From Amycolatopsis sp. EV170708-02-1 (GTDB lineage: Bacteria; Actinomycetota; Actinomycetes; Mycobacteriales; Pseudonocardiaceae): a stretch of 64,000 nt of DNA. This document shows, in pieces, positions 1-11,144 of this stretch. The notes beneath the pieces were generated by a model, which made no database searches, had not been told where the DNA came from, and saw only the letters and a program-made list of their open reading frames with translations. The DNA lies in NCBI RefSeq assembly GCF_022479115.1, contig NZ_CP092497.1, positions 8,742,001 through 8,806,000 of the forward strand, in the 5' to 3' direction. Every line of letters begins with the position of its first letter. The first letter of the stretch is position 1. Made by a program: the position numbers and the translations under genes.

Positions 1-1315
1 TGGACTTGAGCCAGAGAGCGGCTTGGTTGCCGTCGTCCGGGTTCGGGAACTGCTGCTCGAGGGTCCAGCTGTCGACGTCGATGTAGCCGGTGCCCGCGCG
101 TACCTGGGTGGTGATCTTCGCGAGGCGTTTGGTCGACCAGAACGTCGGGCTGTAGTGATCCTTGCAGGTAGGACCGTCACAACGATCGGCCAGGGCGACA
201 TCGGGGAAGTTCTCGGTCTTGTCGAGGGTGCACACGCTGCCGGGAACGCACCGCTCCTCGGTCACGAAGGTCACCTTCCCCGTAGCGGGAGCGGGATCAC
301 CTTCACGCAGGCCGTACTGGATCTCCTTCAGCGTGCCACCACGGACATAGGAGACCGCGGTGTCTTTGACGTTCTGCCCATAGTTGTTGGTCTCGATGTC
401 GTAGCTGTAGAGGATCAGGTTCCCGTGCCGGTCGACGACCTTGTCGAGGTTCCAGCGATAGGCCTGTGTGCAGGCGGAGTTGTCGAACTTGTTGTCCGCC
501 GCGTGGCAGGGTTCACCGACGTCGTCGCCGTAGACGGGCACGGTCCAGGTCGACTTCGACACCGCGGCCGACCCGAAGAAGTACTGAGTCCCGTCGACCG
601 TGGTGATCTTCCAGTACTCGCCGTCACGAGCACCATTGGACGCACCGGTGAGGCGCTCGATGCGGGAGCCGTTGTCGCTCTTCTGCCGCCACACCTTCTT
701 GTCGGTGTCATGGATGAGCATGCCGCCGGATCCGTTGTAGACGGCGGTGGCGTTGTCGCTCTTCCAGCAGAGGTCGCCGACCTTGGGCGGGGTGGTTCCG
801 CCTTCTTTGTCGTCCTGGCAGCTGCCGTAGGTGCGTTCGACGAAACCGGGGTGCAGGTCCCAGCCGTCGCCGACCCACGAGGCCTGGTTGTTGGTGGCGC
901 TCGTGCGTCCATCCACCGTCGAGGAGTTGTAAGACAACGCCAAGTTGGGTTGCAAGTCCCCCGGTGCAGGCGGCACGCGCAGCGGATACGACCAAGTGAA
1001 GTCGCCGGTCTGCTTCGACACATCCCACGTCGCTGTTGGCGAGAGGGAGGTCGCGCTGCTGGTACCTACGCCGTCGGGCGTGGTGGAACCAGCGGGCTGG
1101 TTCCCGGTGAGCGCGGCCAGGCTCGCTTCGTCGAGGTTCCGTCCCTGCATGGTCTGCTTCGCCACCGGAGTCGACTTGACTTCCGGTGAGGCGACGCTCC
1201 AGCCGTTGGCGGCGCTCGCGATCTGCGTGGTGCTGACGCCGGTCACGACCAGCGAGCAGATCAGCGCGACGGTGATGGTTCTCGACGTGCGGCGTGTGGA
1301 CGGTTTGTGTCGCAT
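1..1315 (-). CDS. RHS/YD-repeat-type secreted wall protein, N-terminal part (cut by window edge)
   Basis: The reading frame is open from ATG 1315 to the left edge (438 codons), so only the N-terminal part is visible. A Sec signal peptide is clear: basic MRHKPSTRRTSR, a hydrophobic core ALICSLVVTGVS and a probable cleavage after ASA near residue 36. It is followed by a SpvB/TcdB-like N-terminal region typical of actinobacterial RHS proteins: GDFTWSYPLRVPP, LALSYNSSTVDG, and WVGDGWDLHPGFVERTYG. RHS proteins are large beta-cocoon shells, often with a variable C-terminal toxin; that end is outside the window. The gene starts 87 bp after the LamG gene on the same strand, so the two are probably co-expressed and co-secreted. 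RHS-type assignment is confident; whether it carries a toxin cannot be told. Confidence 0.85.
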   Translation of the reverse strand, partial: MRHKPSTRRTSRTITVALICSLVVTGVSTTQIASAANGWSVASPEVKSTPVAKQTMQGRNLDEASLAALTGNQPAGSTTPDGVGTSSATSLSPTATWDVSKQTGDFTWSYPLRVPPAPGDLQPNLALSYNSSTVDGRTSATNNQASWVGDGWDLHPGFVERTYGSCQDDKEGGTTPPKVGDLCWKSDNATAVYNGSGGMLIHDTDKKVWRQKSDNGSRIERLTGASNGARDGEYWKITTVDGTQYFFGSAAVSKSTWTVPVYGDDVGEPCHAADNKFDNSACTQAYRWNLDKVVDRHGNLILYSYDIETNNYGQNVKDTAVSYVRGGTLKEIQYGLREGDPAPATGKVTFVTEERCVPGSVCTLDKTENFPDVALADRCDGPTCKDHYSPTFWSTKRLAKITTQVRAGTGYIDVDSWTLEQQFPNPDDGNQAALWLKS

Positions 1316-1402
1316 CAGTTCTCCAGGCTGGACGCGGCGAGGCCCTCCCCTGCGCGGGGTTACCTCGTGTGCGGTGGACAATTCGCGGTTTGGGCTGGAG
1401 AT

Positions 1403-4400
1403 CTAGCCGCCACCGACTGCCGATGGACGTACTTCACCGGGCGCCAGCTCCGCACTGCCCGTAGCTACGAAGACGGGTTCGACGTGGGGGATGTCGGCGA
1501 GGACGTAGCCAAGGAATCGGTCCTTGGGCAGGCCTTCGCAGTTGTCGTCGTCGCTGGTCATCGACTCGGTCCCGCTGCTGCCACATCGGTAGAGAGGTTT
1601 CGCGGCGGGGTCGTCGGGTTTCTGTGTCCAGAGATGGCCGATCGATTCGATGACGGTTTTGCCCTCACAGGCGCTGTCGAGGGAGACGAACAGGTCCGTG
1701 TCGTTCACGCACGCGGTCAAAGGTTGTGTCCCGGTCTGCGGGAGCAGTGACAGATAGCCGTGCCGGAACTCGGCGTAGTACCCGGGCCGGGCCGCTTGTG
1801 TGGTGCCGAGGTGGTCGTAGGCGGCGTTGTTGTAGTACCGCACGAGCGGCGCGTAGGCGAGGGTGTACCCGAGGAGTGATTCCTGGGTCGCTCCCCCACA
1901 GTCGGCCTGGCGGCTGTCGAAATGCCCGGCCGACGAGGTGCACCGGTAGACCGGGATCGTGGAAATGTTGGTCGGTTGCTGGGTGTAGACGGACCCGATC
2001 TCACCGAGCTTGGTCTTACCCTCACAGGCGGCGTCGGCCGAGGTGAAGTAGTCCGCACCGGATTGGCAGGAGTGCAGCACACGTGTGTTGGGCTGTGCGC
2101 CGTCGATCAGCATGCCCAGGCTTTCCTCGAACCGGAAACCGGCCGCGGGCGCGGCACTCGTGCTCGCGGTTCGCTTGCGTCCCGCACTATCGACGTAGCT
2201 GCCCAGCTGGCCGCCGTCGGGTGCGGGGAAGCTGCCGTAGGTTTTGATCGTTGCGTCGGAGGCCATGCCGTAGTGGGCGTAGACCTCGTCGATCATGCCA
2301 GGGAAGAACTCGGCTGCCTTGCCGTTGGTCTTGCCGCGGCCGATAGCGAAGGATCCGTTCGCCTGCCAGAGCACGACACCGTCCTTCTTGCCCGCGAACT
2401 GCCCATCGACATAGAGCCGAAGCTGGTGAGCCGCCTGGTCGTAGATCCCGGCGAGGTGTGTCCACCGGTTCACGACCGCGGGGTCGAACGAGCTGACGTA
2501 GGAGACCGGTGACGCGTCAACGTCCTGTGCGGTCGCGCCGAACGTCCACCGCCCGGCCTCGGGCCGGTACTGGAGGGTGAAACCGCTCATCCGCGCACCG
2601 TCCTGTGACAGCACGGTCGCGACCTGATCGGTACGGGAGAGGTTGGCCCAGGCGGACACGGTGAAGCTGTCCTGCATGGCCAATCCCCGCTCAGGCGCAG
2701 TGGCCTGCCCGTCAGTGCCGTTCAGCTTGAGCGCGGTACCGCTCACACCTGGCGCGAAGGACGCGCCGCCGGTCGGGACGACGGCGTTACCGCGCCAGCT
2801 GTAGTCCTTACCTGTGCCGTTGTCGAACCGCCAGGCCCCGCCGTCACCCCGGGGGGTGTCGTCGTGCACCTTGCGCACTTCGGCGTCGGTGAGTGCTCGC
2901 GAGAAGACCCGCGTGTCGTCGATTCCTTGCGGGAAGAAGCCCGCGTTCCCGCCGTTCCACCACGCTCTGCCGATCGAGAAGACACCGGCCGACGGAATCA
3001 CCGTGACTCCCACCTGGACCGCGCTTTGCACCCCATCGACGTACAGCTTCAGCTGCCGGAACTGAGCGTCATACACCACGGCCAGGTGCGTCCACTGATA
3101 CGCCTGCGGAGCCTGGCCGGCCCACAGCGCGACACTCGGGGGTTGTCCTTGTCCTCGCTGGGGACGACGACACGCCACTTCTTCGCGCCCCCGTCGTATT
3201 GGACCTGGAACGCGCTGACCCGAGCACCGTCCTGCCCGAACACCGAGTAGAAGCCGCCGTCGGTCTTCGTCAGCTGAACCCAGGCCGCGGCCGAGAAGCT
3301 CTTCGCCGTATCCAGCACCGGCCCAGTGGTCTGCGCGTAGCCGGTGGCCCCGTCCAGACGCAACCCCGGCGTGTTCAGCCCACCGCCCCACCCGGCGCCG
3401 TTCTTCAACGCCACGGTCGATCCACGACCGCTCGCGTCCATGGCCACCTGGCCGGCGTTCTCGTCGAACCGCCAGTGCCCCGCGTCCGCGACCGGCAACG
3501 TGGCGGTACCACCGTCAGCAGCGGGATACGACTTGTACAGGCTCGACACCCGCTCTTTGTCCAGAGCAGTCGTGTAGAGGCGGGCATCGTCGACCTTGCC
3601 GGTCCAGAACTGGCTCGGCTTGTCCGCGGTCAGGCCACGGCCGATCTGGGCGGCTCCGGAGGCCTGCCAACGTCCGTTCAGAGTGCCGTCGCCCACGCGC
3701 TTTCCGTTGACATACAGCCAGATCTTCTTGGTTTGGCGGTCATAGGTGCCGGCCAGATGCACCCAGGAATTGATCTCCGCGGGGAACGCCGACACCGCAG
3801 CTCTCGCGATCGTGGTGTCCGTGTCGGTCTCCGCCATTTCGAACACCCACCTGCCGCAGGCGTTGGGATTGTCGAAGACTTCGTCGAAGCAAGTCGCGTT
3901 CATCTCATCGGCGACATGCCCGAGCCGGAACTTGCTGGTCCGCTCGCCATCGATGCTCAAAGCCGTGAGCTTGGAGACGATGTCGGACTTGCGGTCCATG
4001 TAGACCCACGCCGACGCGCTGAAGCTCTCATCGGTTCGCAGGTCGACGCCGGTGGTTCCGATGGCGCCGGTCTTGCCGTCGAACTGGACCGCGTTCCCGA
4101 CCCGGCCGGGCGCGAACTGTGTCCCAGGTTCGAGCGTTCCGGTGCGGGCACCGGTGGAGTCGGCGACTTTGGTTCCGCTGGATTCGTCGAGCTGCCAGTT
4201 GTGCACCAAGGTGAGGTCCTGGCCGGACATGGTGCGGATCTCGTCGGTGAACAGGGTGCGGCTGTAGACCTTGACGTCGTCGACCGTGCCCCCGAAGTGG
4301 TCCAGCCAGTTGCCTGCCCACTTCCCGCGGCCGATGTCGAACTCGGTGGTCGCGTTCCACCTCGCGGTGAACGACGCGGTCCCCGACAGGGTGCCGTTCA

Positions 4401-7400
4401 CATACAGCTGCATCTCGCCGGTGTTGCTGTCGTAGTTCGCGGCGAGATGTGTCCAGACACCGGTCTGCACCGGCTGCGCCGAGCGCGCTCGAGCAACCGC
4501 GGTAGGTGCGGTGTTGTCGGGGCCGTGCATCGCGAAGGCCCATCGGTCATCGGCGGTGCCGGTGTAGCCGATGTTGAACGCGGACACGTTCTGCCCGCTC
4601 TGGCTCACCACAGCACCCCAGCCTGGGGTCTTGGTGGTCAGCTTGACCCACGCGGCGACGGAGAAGCTCATGCTGCTGTCGATCGGCGCGGGAGCACTGA
4701 CGTGGTCGTCGACGCCGTCCAGGTTCACCGCGAGATCGGTCTGGTCCGGGTAGCTGGTCTGCCCGGCGACCCACTGGGCACCGTTCTTCGCGGTGCCGTG
4801 CTTCGCCATGCCCGAGGTGTCCTGGGCGTCGCCGTCGAGTTTCCAGGTGGCGGCGGTGACGTTGTTCTGGGCGACGATGCCCTGGATCTCCGCGACGTCG
4901 AGCGTGCGGCTGTAGGCCCGGACCTCGTCGATGCCACCGGACCAGTACCCGAGCGGGGTTCCGTACTTCCCGCGCCCGATCGCGAAGGGACCAGCGGCGT
5001 GCCACGGTGTCGCCGGAGCCGGGACGCTCGCGACCTGCTTCCCGTTGACCACAAGGGTGAGTGTCTTGGCGGTCGCGTTGTACACACCGGCCAGGTGCGT
5101 CCACGGCTCGGTCTGCACCGTGTTCGCCCCGGACCTGGCCTCTGCCGCCGTGCCACCGGTGGCGTCACCGGGATTCATCCCGAAGACCCAGGAGCCGTTG
5201 TTCTGTTTCAGGTAGAAGCCACTCACCGCCATGCCGTCCTGGGAGACGGCGGTCATGTCCCCGAGTTTGTCTGGCCTCACCCACGCGGTGATCGCAAAGT
5301 TCTGATCGGTCCGCACCACCGGCCCGGACGTGGCCGCGAAGCCCTTGACTCCGTCGAAGGTGGCCGCGCCGTTGACCGCTCCCTGGGGAGCGAACCTGGC
5401 ACCGGGCTGCAGGACGGCCATCTCACCGCCCGAGGCGGCGTTGCGCGCGGTCGTTCCGTCCGCGTCGTCGAGGTTCCAGTAGCCCGCGGTGACGTTGTCC
5501 CGCGTAACCGCGGACTTCACTTCCGCATCGGTCAGCACCCGGTCATACGTGCGGATCTCGTCCACCGCGCCGGCCAGATAGTCCGCCCCGGCACTGCTGA
5601 CGATCGCCCGCCCGACCGCGAACTCGTGAGTCGCCGGCCAGGGGTTCGTCCACGGCGCACTGCCCTGGAGATCGCCGTTGACATACAACCGGATCTGCTG
5701 GGCTCCGGAGTCGTAGACACCGGCGAGATGAGTCCACGTGTTCGTCTGCGCAGCACTGATCGAGGACACCGTGGTCGGAGTCGACGCAGGGTCGTTCCCG
5801 GGCCGGAACTCCAACGCCCAGCGATCGGTCGCGGTGCCGGTGTGCCCGAGCTTCACCATCGCCGTCGTCGACGCGTTCTGACTCAGCAACGTAGACCAGC
5901 CTGGCTTCTTCTCCGCGAGATTGACCCAACCCGAAAAGGAGAAACTCGGGTACGTGCTCGCCGAGACCGGCGCCGTCACGTAATCGTCGACACCATCCAG
6001 CTTGAGACCCGAACCAGTACTCCCCGGAACGTAGACGGGGCCGCCGTGCAACGTCGCGTCCCGGAAGCCAAGCGTCGCGGTGTCCTTCGTGTTGCCTTCC
6101 AGGGACCATTGCGCCAACGGGCCGTTACCCGCCCGCACATAGAAATGGTGCACCTGCGTCGGGCTGGGATTCCCGGCACGGTCGACACTCTGCACGAACA
6201 GATCCCGCGGCCCGTCACCAGGCGGGGTCAACTTCACATACGCCTTACCACCCAGGGCGACCGCATCGACCTTCGTCGTGGGCGGATCCGTCCAGCCATA
6301 AAGGTAGTGATCGACGTCCGCGACCGTGGTGGTCGGATCGCTGGCGTCGAACTCGAACACGTCCGGCACGCCGACACCACCGTGCCAAGCGTTATCCGCC
6401 TTGTAGAGCGGCGCAGTCACAGTCGGCTTGATACCGATACCCGTCCTGTCGACGATGAACGGGCCCGGCCCATTCCGGAAGTCACCACCGTCCGCGGAAT
6501 CGTGCCCCCACACCGTCCACGTGACACGCTGCCCGTTACGCGTCGTCAGATCGACATCGGTGCTGTGGTAGGCACCCGACGCTTGATAAATCACCGGAGC
6601 GCGCTGGTCCGGAGCGCCACCATAAATGTTCCAGACCGGGCGGAGCTGATCATTGGCATCCGGATCGGACAACCTGCTCAACAGCCTGATCGACTTGCCC
6701 CCGACATACGGCACACCGTCACACCATCGGCACGGCGCGGGCAGCGGCGGATCGGTCTTCATGTCATACGGCGGGTTCGGCTTCGTGTTGTAGCGGATCT
6801 CCAGTTTCGTGTCGGGCACGGAATACCTGCGCCAGGCATCGGAGTCCGTTTCCGACTCCGCCTGCATGTAATAGGTGGTGGGCCCGCTGGGATTGTAGTA
6901 GCCGCCGACTCCGAATGTGATCGCCTTGTAACCCTCACAAGGCGAGTTGTCGTTCGCCGGCACCAAGGTCGTGCCGATATCCCGCCCGCCGGGCTGGTTA
7001 TTCCAGGTCAGATTCGACGATATATTACTCTGCGCAACGAAGAGCTTGTGATTCTTGAAGCTACAACTCGGCCGGTGCACCATGACCGTGTTGAACTTCA
7101 CCGACGACACCTCTTTCCCGACAAGGAAAGACGTGTCGAACTGGAAGTACGTGCGCGCCAGGTCAATGGTGTTGCATTCCGCGAAAGTACATTTTCCGAC
7201 TTTCGCCCACGCGTCCCCATCCACTGCGCCGTTGATATACGACTGATTCGGGTGACCACGGAAAACCTTCGCCCACATGCTCTGCCCCGGCGACCGCATA
7301 TCCGGGTCGACCACCACCGGGTACCGCGTACCAGGATCCGCCAGCATCGCTGCATTCGGCGTCAACGTCATCGCGGACCGGTCGACCTTGACCTCGACCG

Positions 7401-8154
7401 GCGTGCTCGTGCTCTCGCGCCCCCTGGCGTCCCACATCGTGGCCGCCGGCGCGACGAAAACCTTCCGCCCATCGCCATCGACAGCCTGAACCCGGCCGGC
7501 TCCATCCGACGTGAGCTGCACGCCCTCTGTCTCGAGCGCGAGCTTGATGGACGAGAGCTCTGGGTTGCGTCCCGCCTCCCGCGTCTTGACCACGAAACGC
7601 TGGTTATAGCCTTCCGCCTCTGCCTGCATTTCCAGGTCAACCCCGGGCAACACCTCCCGGTACCGGGCCGTGTTTCCGTCAAGCTCTGGCTTCGGCAAAC
7701 TGCCAGGCCACCGCAACGCGAGACGCTTGCCCTCACGTGAGAACTGAACCAGCGGTCCCTCGCCACCGGCGGAGAACACCACATCCGCCACAGCCGCTTT
7801 CGCCCTGATCGCGCCGCCCGGCACGGGCGTCAGCGCCGTGTCGATGGGCACCCAACCGTCGCCCTTGCGGACCCGTACAGGCTGCGGCGACAACTGCGCG
7901 GTCAACGTCCCGTCAGGGTTCGCCAGCACCTTCTTCGCCTCAGCGGTCTGGTCCGCCACCCCGACCGGTGTGCCCTGCAACCGGGCCGCCGCGAACGCGC
8001 TGGCGGCATCCGGCGCCTCCGCGACAGGAACGACCGGAGTCGGCAGCGAACTCTTCGGCGAACTCGCCGTCACCACGACGACGCCGGCGAGCATCAGGAA
8101 CACCATGGGTAACGCGCGCAGCCTGAAACCACGCGTCACTGACGGACGCACCAT
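1403..8154 (-). CDS. Giant secreted LamG-repeat protein, interrupted by a one-base frameshift
   Basis: About 2250 residues once a frameshift is bridged. ATG 8154 is preferred over an in-frame start 63 bp upstream because it has a GAGGGGG ribosome site 8 nt away and opens on a signal peptide (ALPMVFLMLAGVVVVTASS). Order: an N-terminal region ending in YPVVVDPD; a DNRLRE-like domain at about 280-450; a Fn3/Ig-like stretch; six LamG beta-jellyroll domains starting near residues 680, 890, 1100, 1318, 1560 and 1770 (each with WTHLAGVYD-type and LYVNG motifs); then four cysteine-bearing repeats. LamG domains usually bind glycans or protein ligands outside the cell. The frame changes in the fifth LamG domain at a run of five G on the plus strand (3138-3142): the upstream frame ends EDKDNP, and the downstream frame resumes PSVALWAGQAP if one base is added. 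Confidence 0.85.
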
Positions 8155-8853
8155 TGAAAGGACCCCCTCGGCCCGGTCAGCACGCGTCCCCCGACGCCAC
8201 GCGACCCACAAAGTCATCGTGACTCTTCACGATCACTATCGAGTGAAGGAAGACTCCAACAGAGTGAACGATCATGACATGGCCCAGACCAATTCGCGGC
8301 AACACTGCAAGCAAACCTCGGTTCCGGCACCCGTCATCCCGGCAAATTGTTGGCTTTTTTCCAACTCAGCGCTTTAATCGTTGTTCGCCATTTACACCGT
8401 TGGCAGTAACCGCAGGCGAGTTCCGGCTCTAACTCGCCCCGCCTGGAACGCACGCCGTCGTACCCCGGAATTCGACGACTCCGCCGCGAGGCGGACCGAG
8501 ACACGTCAGTTCGACTCCGAACGCGCAGCGATCTGACACATGCTGGAGCAGAATCTCCGAAAGCCACACACGACAGCCACGATGGCCTGCTGCCCAGCGC
8601 CTTGGTGTATTACCTCGACACAACGACGTCGGTCCTGGCTTCTCTGCGTTCACCCAGCGCACAGGCTTCCCGGTTCCGCCCAGCGCCTCGGCCCCGTACG
8701 AGTTCTGGCTCGGGCAGGTCAAGCAGCCGCATGCGCCCTACCGTCGGCCGCGGCGACCACCGCGAAGCTCTGACCAGCAACTCCACCGCCTGCCGAGGGA
8801 GGATAGCGGGAGCGCGGGCGACCAGCGTGCCCGTTGCGAAGGCGGTGGTCTCC
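8155..8853. other. Gene-poor gap upstream of the LamG gene
   Basis: About 700 bp without a convincing gene. The left end must hold the promoter of the LamG/RHS pair, but no clear -10/-35 pair stands out. Base composition is lower in GC around 8220-8410 than in the neighbours. Short open frames exist on both strands but lack ribosome sites and family resemblance. The right part probably belongs to the degraded integrated element whose integrase remnant follows. Confidence 0.4.
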
Positions 8854-10202
8854 ATGGGCGCGGAAACAGGCGTGTTCAAGCGCTGCGGCTGCCGGGACCT
8901 CACTGGCAGAGCCCTGAACAGCCGGTGTCCGCGTCTGCGGGACCGAGGACATGGGAGCTGGTATTTCCGGGTCGAGATGCCGTCTCATCCCGATGGTCGA
9001 CGGCGGCAGCTACGCCGCGGCGGGTTCCCATCCCGGTGCGCTGCGCGCCAGGCACGTGACTACCTGCGCGCTCCGCACGCCCACGCCCTCGCACCCGCGA
9101 CGATCAGCACCGCTCACTGGCTGCAGCTCTGGCTGGACACCCGGATCGGCCCCGAGAGCTCGACCCTGCGGTCTTACCGCCAGCGCATCCGCTTCTCCCT
9201 CATCCCCTACCTCGGCGGAACCCTTCTCAAGGAACCGACCAACGCCAATATCCAGGCGATGTTCCTCGCCCTCATCCGCACCCACGGCGCCGCCGGCAAC
9301 CCCTTAACCCCTGGCACCCTGCAACGCATCCACGCCACGCTCCGCGCCGCGCCGCCCTCAACGCAGCCGTCCGCCGCGGCCTCATCGACCACAACCCCGC
9401 CCGCTAGTTCGAACTCCCAGCACACCGACGCCCGCACGCCGTCGTCTGGACACCACCACGCATCGCACAATGGCAAGCGACCGGAGAACGACCCGCCGTC
9501 GCCGTCTGGACCGCCCAGCAAACCGCGGTCTTCCTGCGCAGCGTTCGCGACCACCGGCTCTACCCGCTCTTCCACCTCGTCGCGCTGCTCGGCCTCCACC
9601 GCGGCGAAGTCGCAAGGCTGATGTGGAGCGACATCGACCTGGACGCCGGCTACCTCACCGTGTCCCACCAAGCCCGCCAAGTCGGGTCCGAAGTCATCCT
9701 CGGCAAACCCAAGAGCGAAGCCAGCAACCGAGTCATCGCGCTCGACCACAACACCGTCACCGTCCTGCGCCGCCACCGCGCCCAGGCCCGCACACCTCTC
9801 CGCAGTCAACCCGTCGGCTACCTCTTCCCCAACGGATGGGGCGAACCGGTCCGCCCCGACTCCATCACCCACCTCTTCCGCACCCTCAATGACCAAGCCG
9901 GACTACCACCCATCCGGCTCCACGACCTCCGGCACGGCGCGGCGAGCCTGTCCCTCGCCGCCGGAAACGACCTCAAAACCGTCCAAGACCTCCTCGGCCA
10001 CGCCAGCATCGTGCTCACTGCCGACACCTACACCAGCGTCCTACCCACCCTCGCCCGCCAATCCGCCGAAGCCACCGCACGCCTCGTCCTCGACGCCGCC
10101 CGCACCACCGCCGCCCGCCTCCGCCCCAAACGACGACCCCACCGGACCACGGGACGCCGTCCAATCACCGCCGGCAGACGAGCCGCCGCCCACGCCGCAT
10201 AG
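8854..10202 (+). pseudogene. Tyrosine site-specific recombinase (phage/ICE integrase), inactivated
   Basis: The frame begins with GVFKRCGCRD, a cysteine-bearing N-terminus typical of actinobacterial tyrosine integrases, then an arm-binding/SAM-like region (WLDTRIGPESSTLRSYRQR). The catalytic half is still readable: GLHRGEVARL (first Arg), HDLRHGAASL (HxxR) and LGHASIVLTADTYTSV (His and Tyr nucleophile). Two lesions break it. A tandem duplication of GCGCC at 9344-9353 shifts the frame after the residues ATLRAA. A TAG at 9405-9407 interrupts NPAR-FELP in the downstream frame. Without them the protein would be about 447 residues, normal for the family. It ends about 200 bp from the 3' end of tRNA-Lys, the usual place for an integrase at an attachment site, so it marks an old integration at that tRNA. 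Confidence 0.85.
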
Positions 10203-10361
10203 CCAGACCCAAGAGCACGCCAGCAAGTACAGCCGTCAACGAGAGGGAGCGAGCCGGGGCTGAAGCACGCCCGCATCCGTCCAGGCCACCACGAAGGCGA
10301 GCCAAACGCAGGCCCGAGCACTCAGCGAGCCCAGCCAAGATCACGCCGACGACCGTATGAT

Positions 10362-10399
10362 CCACAAACAAGAACATCCTCGCTGATCAGCGAGGATGT
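10362..10399 (-). terminator. Intrinsic terminator of tRNA-Lys (perfect 26-bp palindrome)
   Basis: Positions 10374-10399 form a perfect palindrome, each half reading ACATCCTCGCTGA. On the minus strand it starts 5 nt after the tRNA-Lys 3' end and is followed by a T-rich tail (TTCTTGTTTGTG), the layout of a Rho-independent terminator. A role as part of the attachment site of the lost element is also possible. Confidence 0.75.
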
Positions 10400-10404
10400 C
10401 GAGG

Positions 10405-10480
10405 TGGTGGGCCGCCTGGGGCTCGAACCCAGAACCTACGGATTAAAAGTCCGCAGCTCTACCAATTGAGCTAACGGCCC
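10405..10480 (-). tRNA. tRNA-Lys (anticodon TTT)
   Basis: Full cloverleaf on the minus strand: acceptor GGGCCGT with GCGGCCC, D-stem GCTC/GAGC, anticodon stem GCGGA/TCCGT with loop CTTTTAA (anticodon TTT), T-arm CTGGG-TTCGAGC-CCCAG, discriminator A, and an encoded CCA. It is the likely target site of the integrase remnant on its 3' side. Confidence 0.95.
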
Positions 10481-10567
10481 GTGCGGCCGAGTCTAGTAGA
10501 CCGCCGTCGGCCACCAGGATGCCGGGGCCGACGCCGGAGCGCCACGGAATTGTCGGGGGTCTCTGCC

Positions 10568-11119
10568 ATGGTCGTGGGCATGGACACGATCCCCGACGAG
10601 AACTACGCGGCGAGCTGGGAGGGCGACCGTCCGGAGCCTCCGCGTGTGGCGAGCGAGCGCGAGATCCTGACATCGACGCTCGATTGGCATCGCCGCACCT
10701 TCGAGCTGAAGTGCCAGGGGCTGACGCCGGAGCAGATGGCCATGCGGCCGATCGAGCCTTCGGGTTTGTCGCTGCACGGGCTGCTCAGGCACCTCACGGG
10801 CGTCGAGCGCTGGTGGTTCCGCCTGCAGTTCGCGGGCGAGGACGTCCCGTTGCTCTATTACTCCGACGAGTGGCCCGAGCAGGATTTCGAAGACACCGGT
10901 GGTGACGTCGAGGTCGCGTGGGCGGCTTGGCGTGCGGAGTGCGCGCGGTCGCGGGAGATCGTGGCGGCCGCGTCGCTCGACGACACGGGCAAGTCTCGCC
11001 GCGACGGGGAGCCGTTCTCGTTGCGCTGGTTGCTGACGCATCACATCGCCGAGTACGCGCGCCACGCCGGGCATGCCGACCTGCTGCGCGAGCGCATCGA
11101 CGGGAGGACAGGCCACTGA
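10568..11119 (+). CDS. DinB/DUF664-family protein
   Basis: 183 residues of the DinB-like four-helix fold, a family of metal-binding thiol-dependent transferases and hydrolases. Family marks are LSLHGLLRHLTGVERWWF in the first half and HHIAEYARHAGHADLLRE at the end, whose histidines can form the metal triad with the His of LDWHRRTF. ATG 10568 follows a GGGGG ribosome-site-like stretch; ATG 10580 is an alternative. The frame stays open further upstream, but that part overlaps the tRNA-Lys region and is not protein-like. The substrate is unknown. The pcaB-like gene follows 25 bp downstream and may be co-transcribed. Confidence 0.85.
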   Translation: MVVGMDTIPDENYAASWEGDRPEPPRVASEREILTSTLDWHRRTFELKCQGLTPEQMAMRPIEPSGLSLHGLLRHLTGVERWWFRLQFAGEDVPLLYYSDEWPEQDFEDTGGDVEVAWAAWRAECARSREIVAAASLDDTGKSRRDGEPFSLRWLLTHHIAEYARHAGHADLLRERIDGRTGH

Positions 11120-11144
11120 GACCTTGAAATGCGATGCTGGGCCG

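Noticed and set aside
3199..7740. A 1513-codon open frame on the plus strand
   Set aside because: It is antisense to the LamG gene; the open frame comes from the GC-rich third positions of the real gene. The translation is arginine-rich, has no domains and no ribosome site.
8429..8722. A 97-codon minus-strand frame in the gap left of the integrase remnant
   Set aside because: No ribosome site and no recognisable protein pattern; it is probably decayed element DNA.
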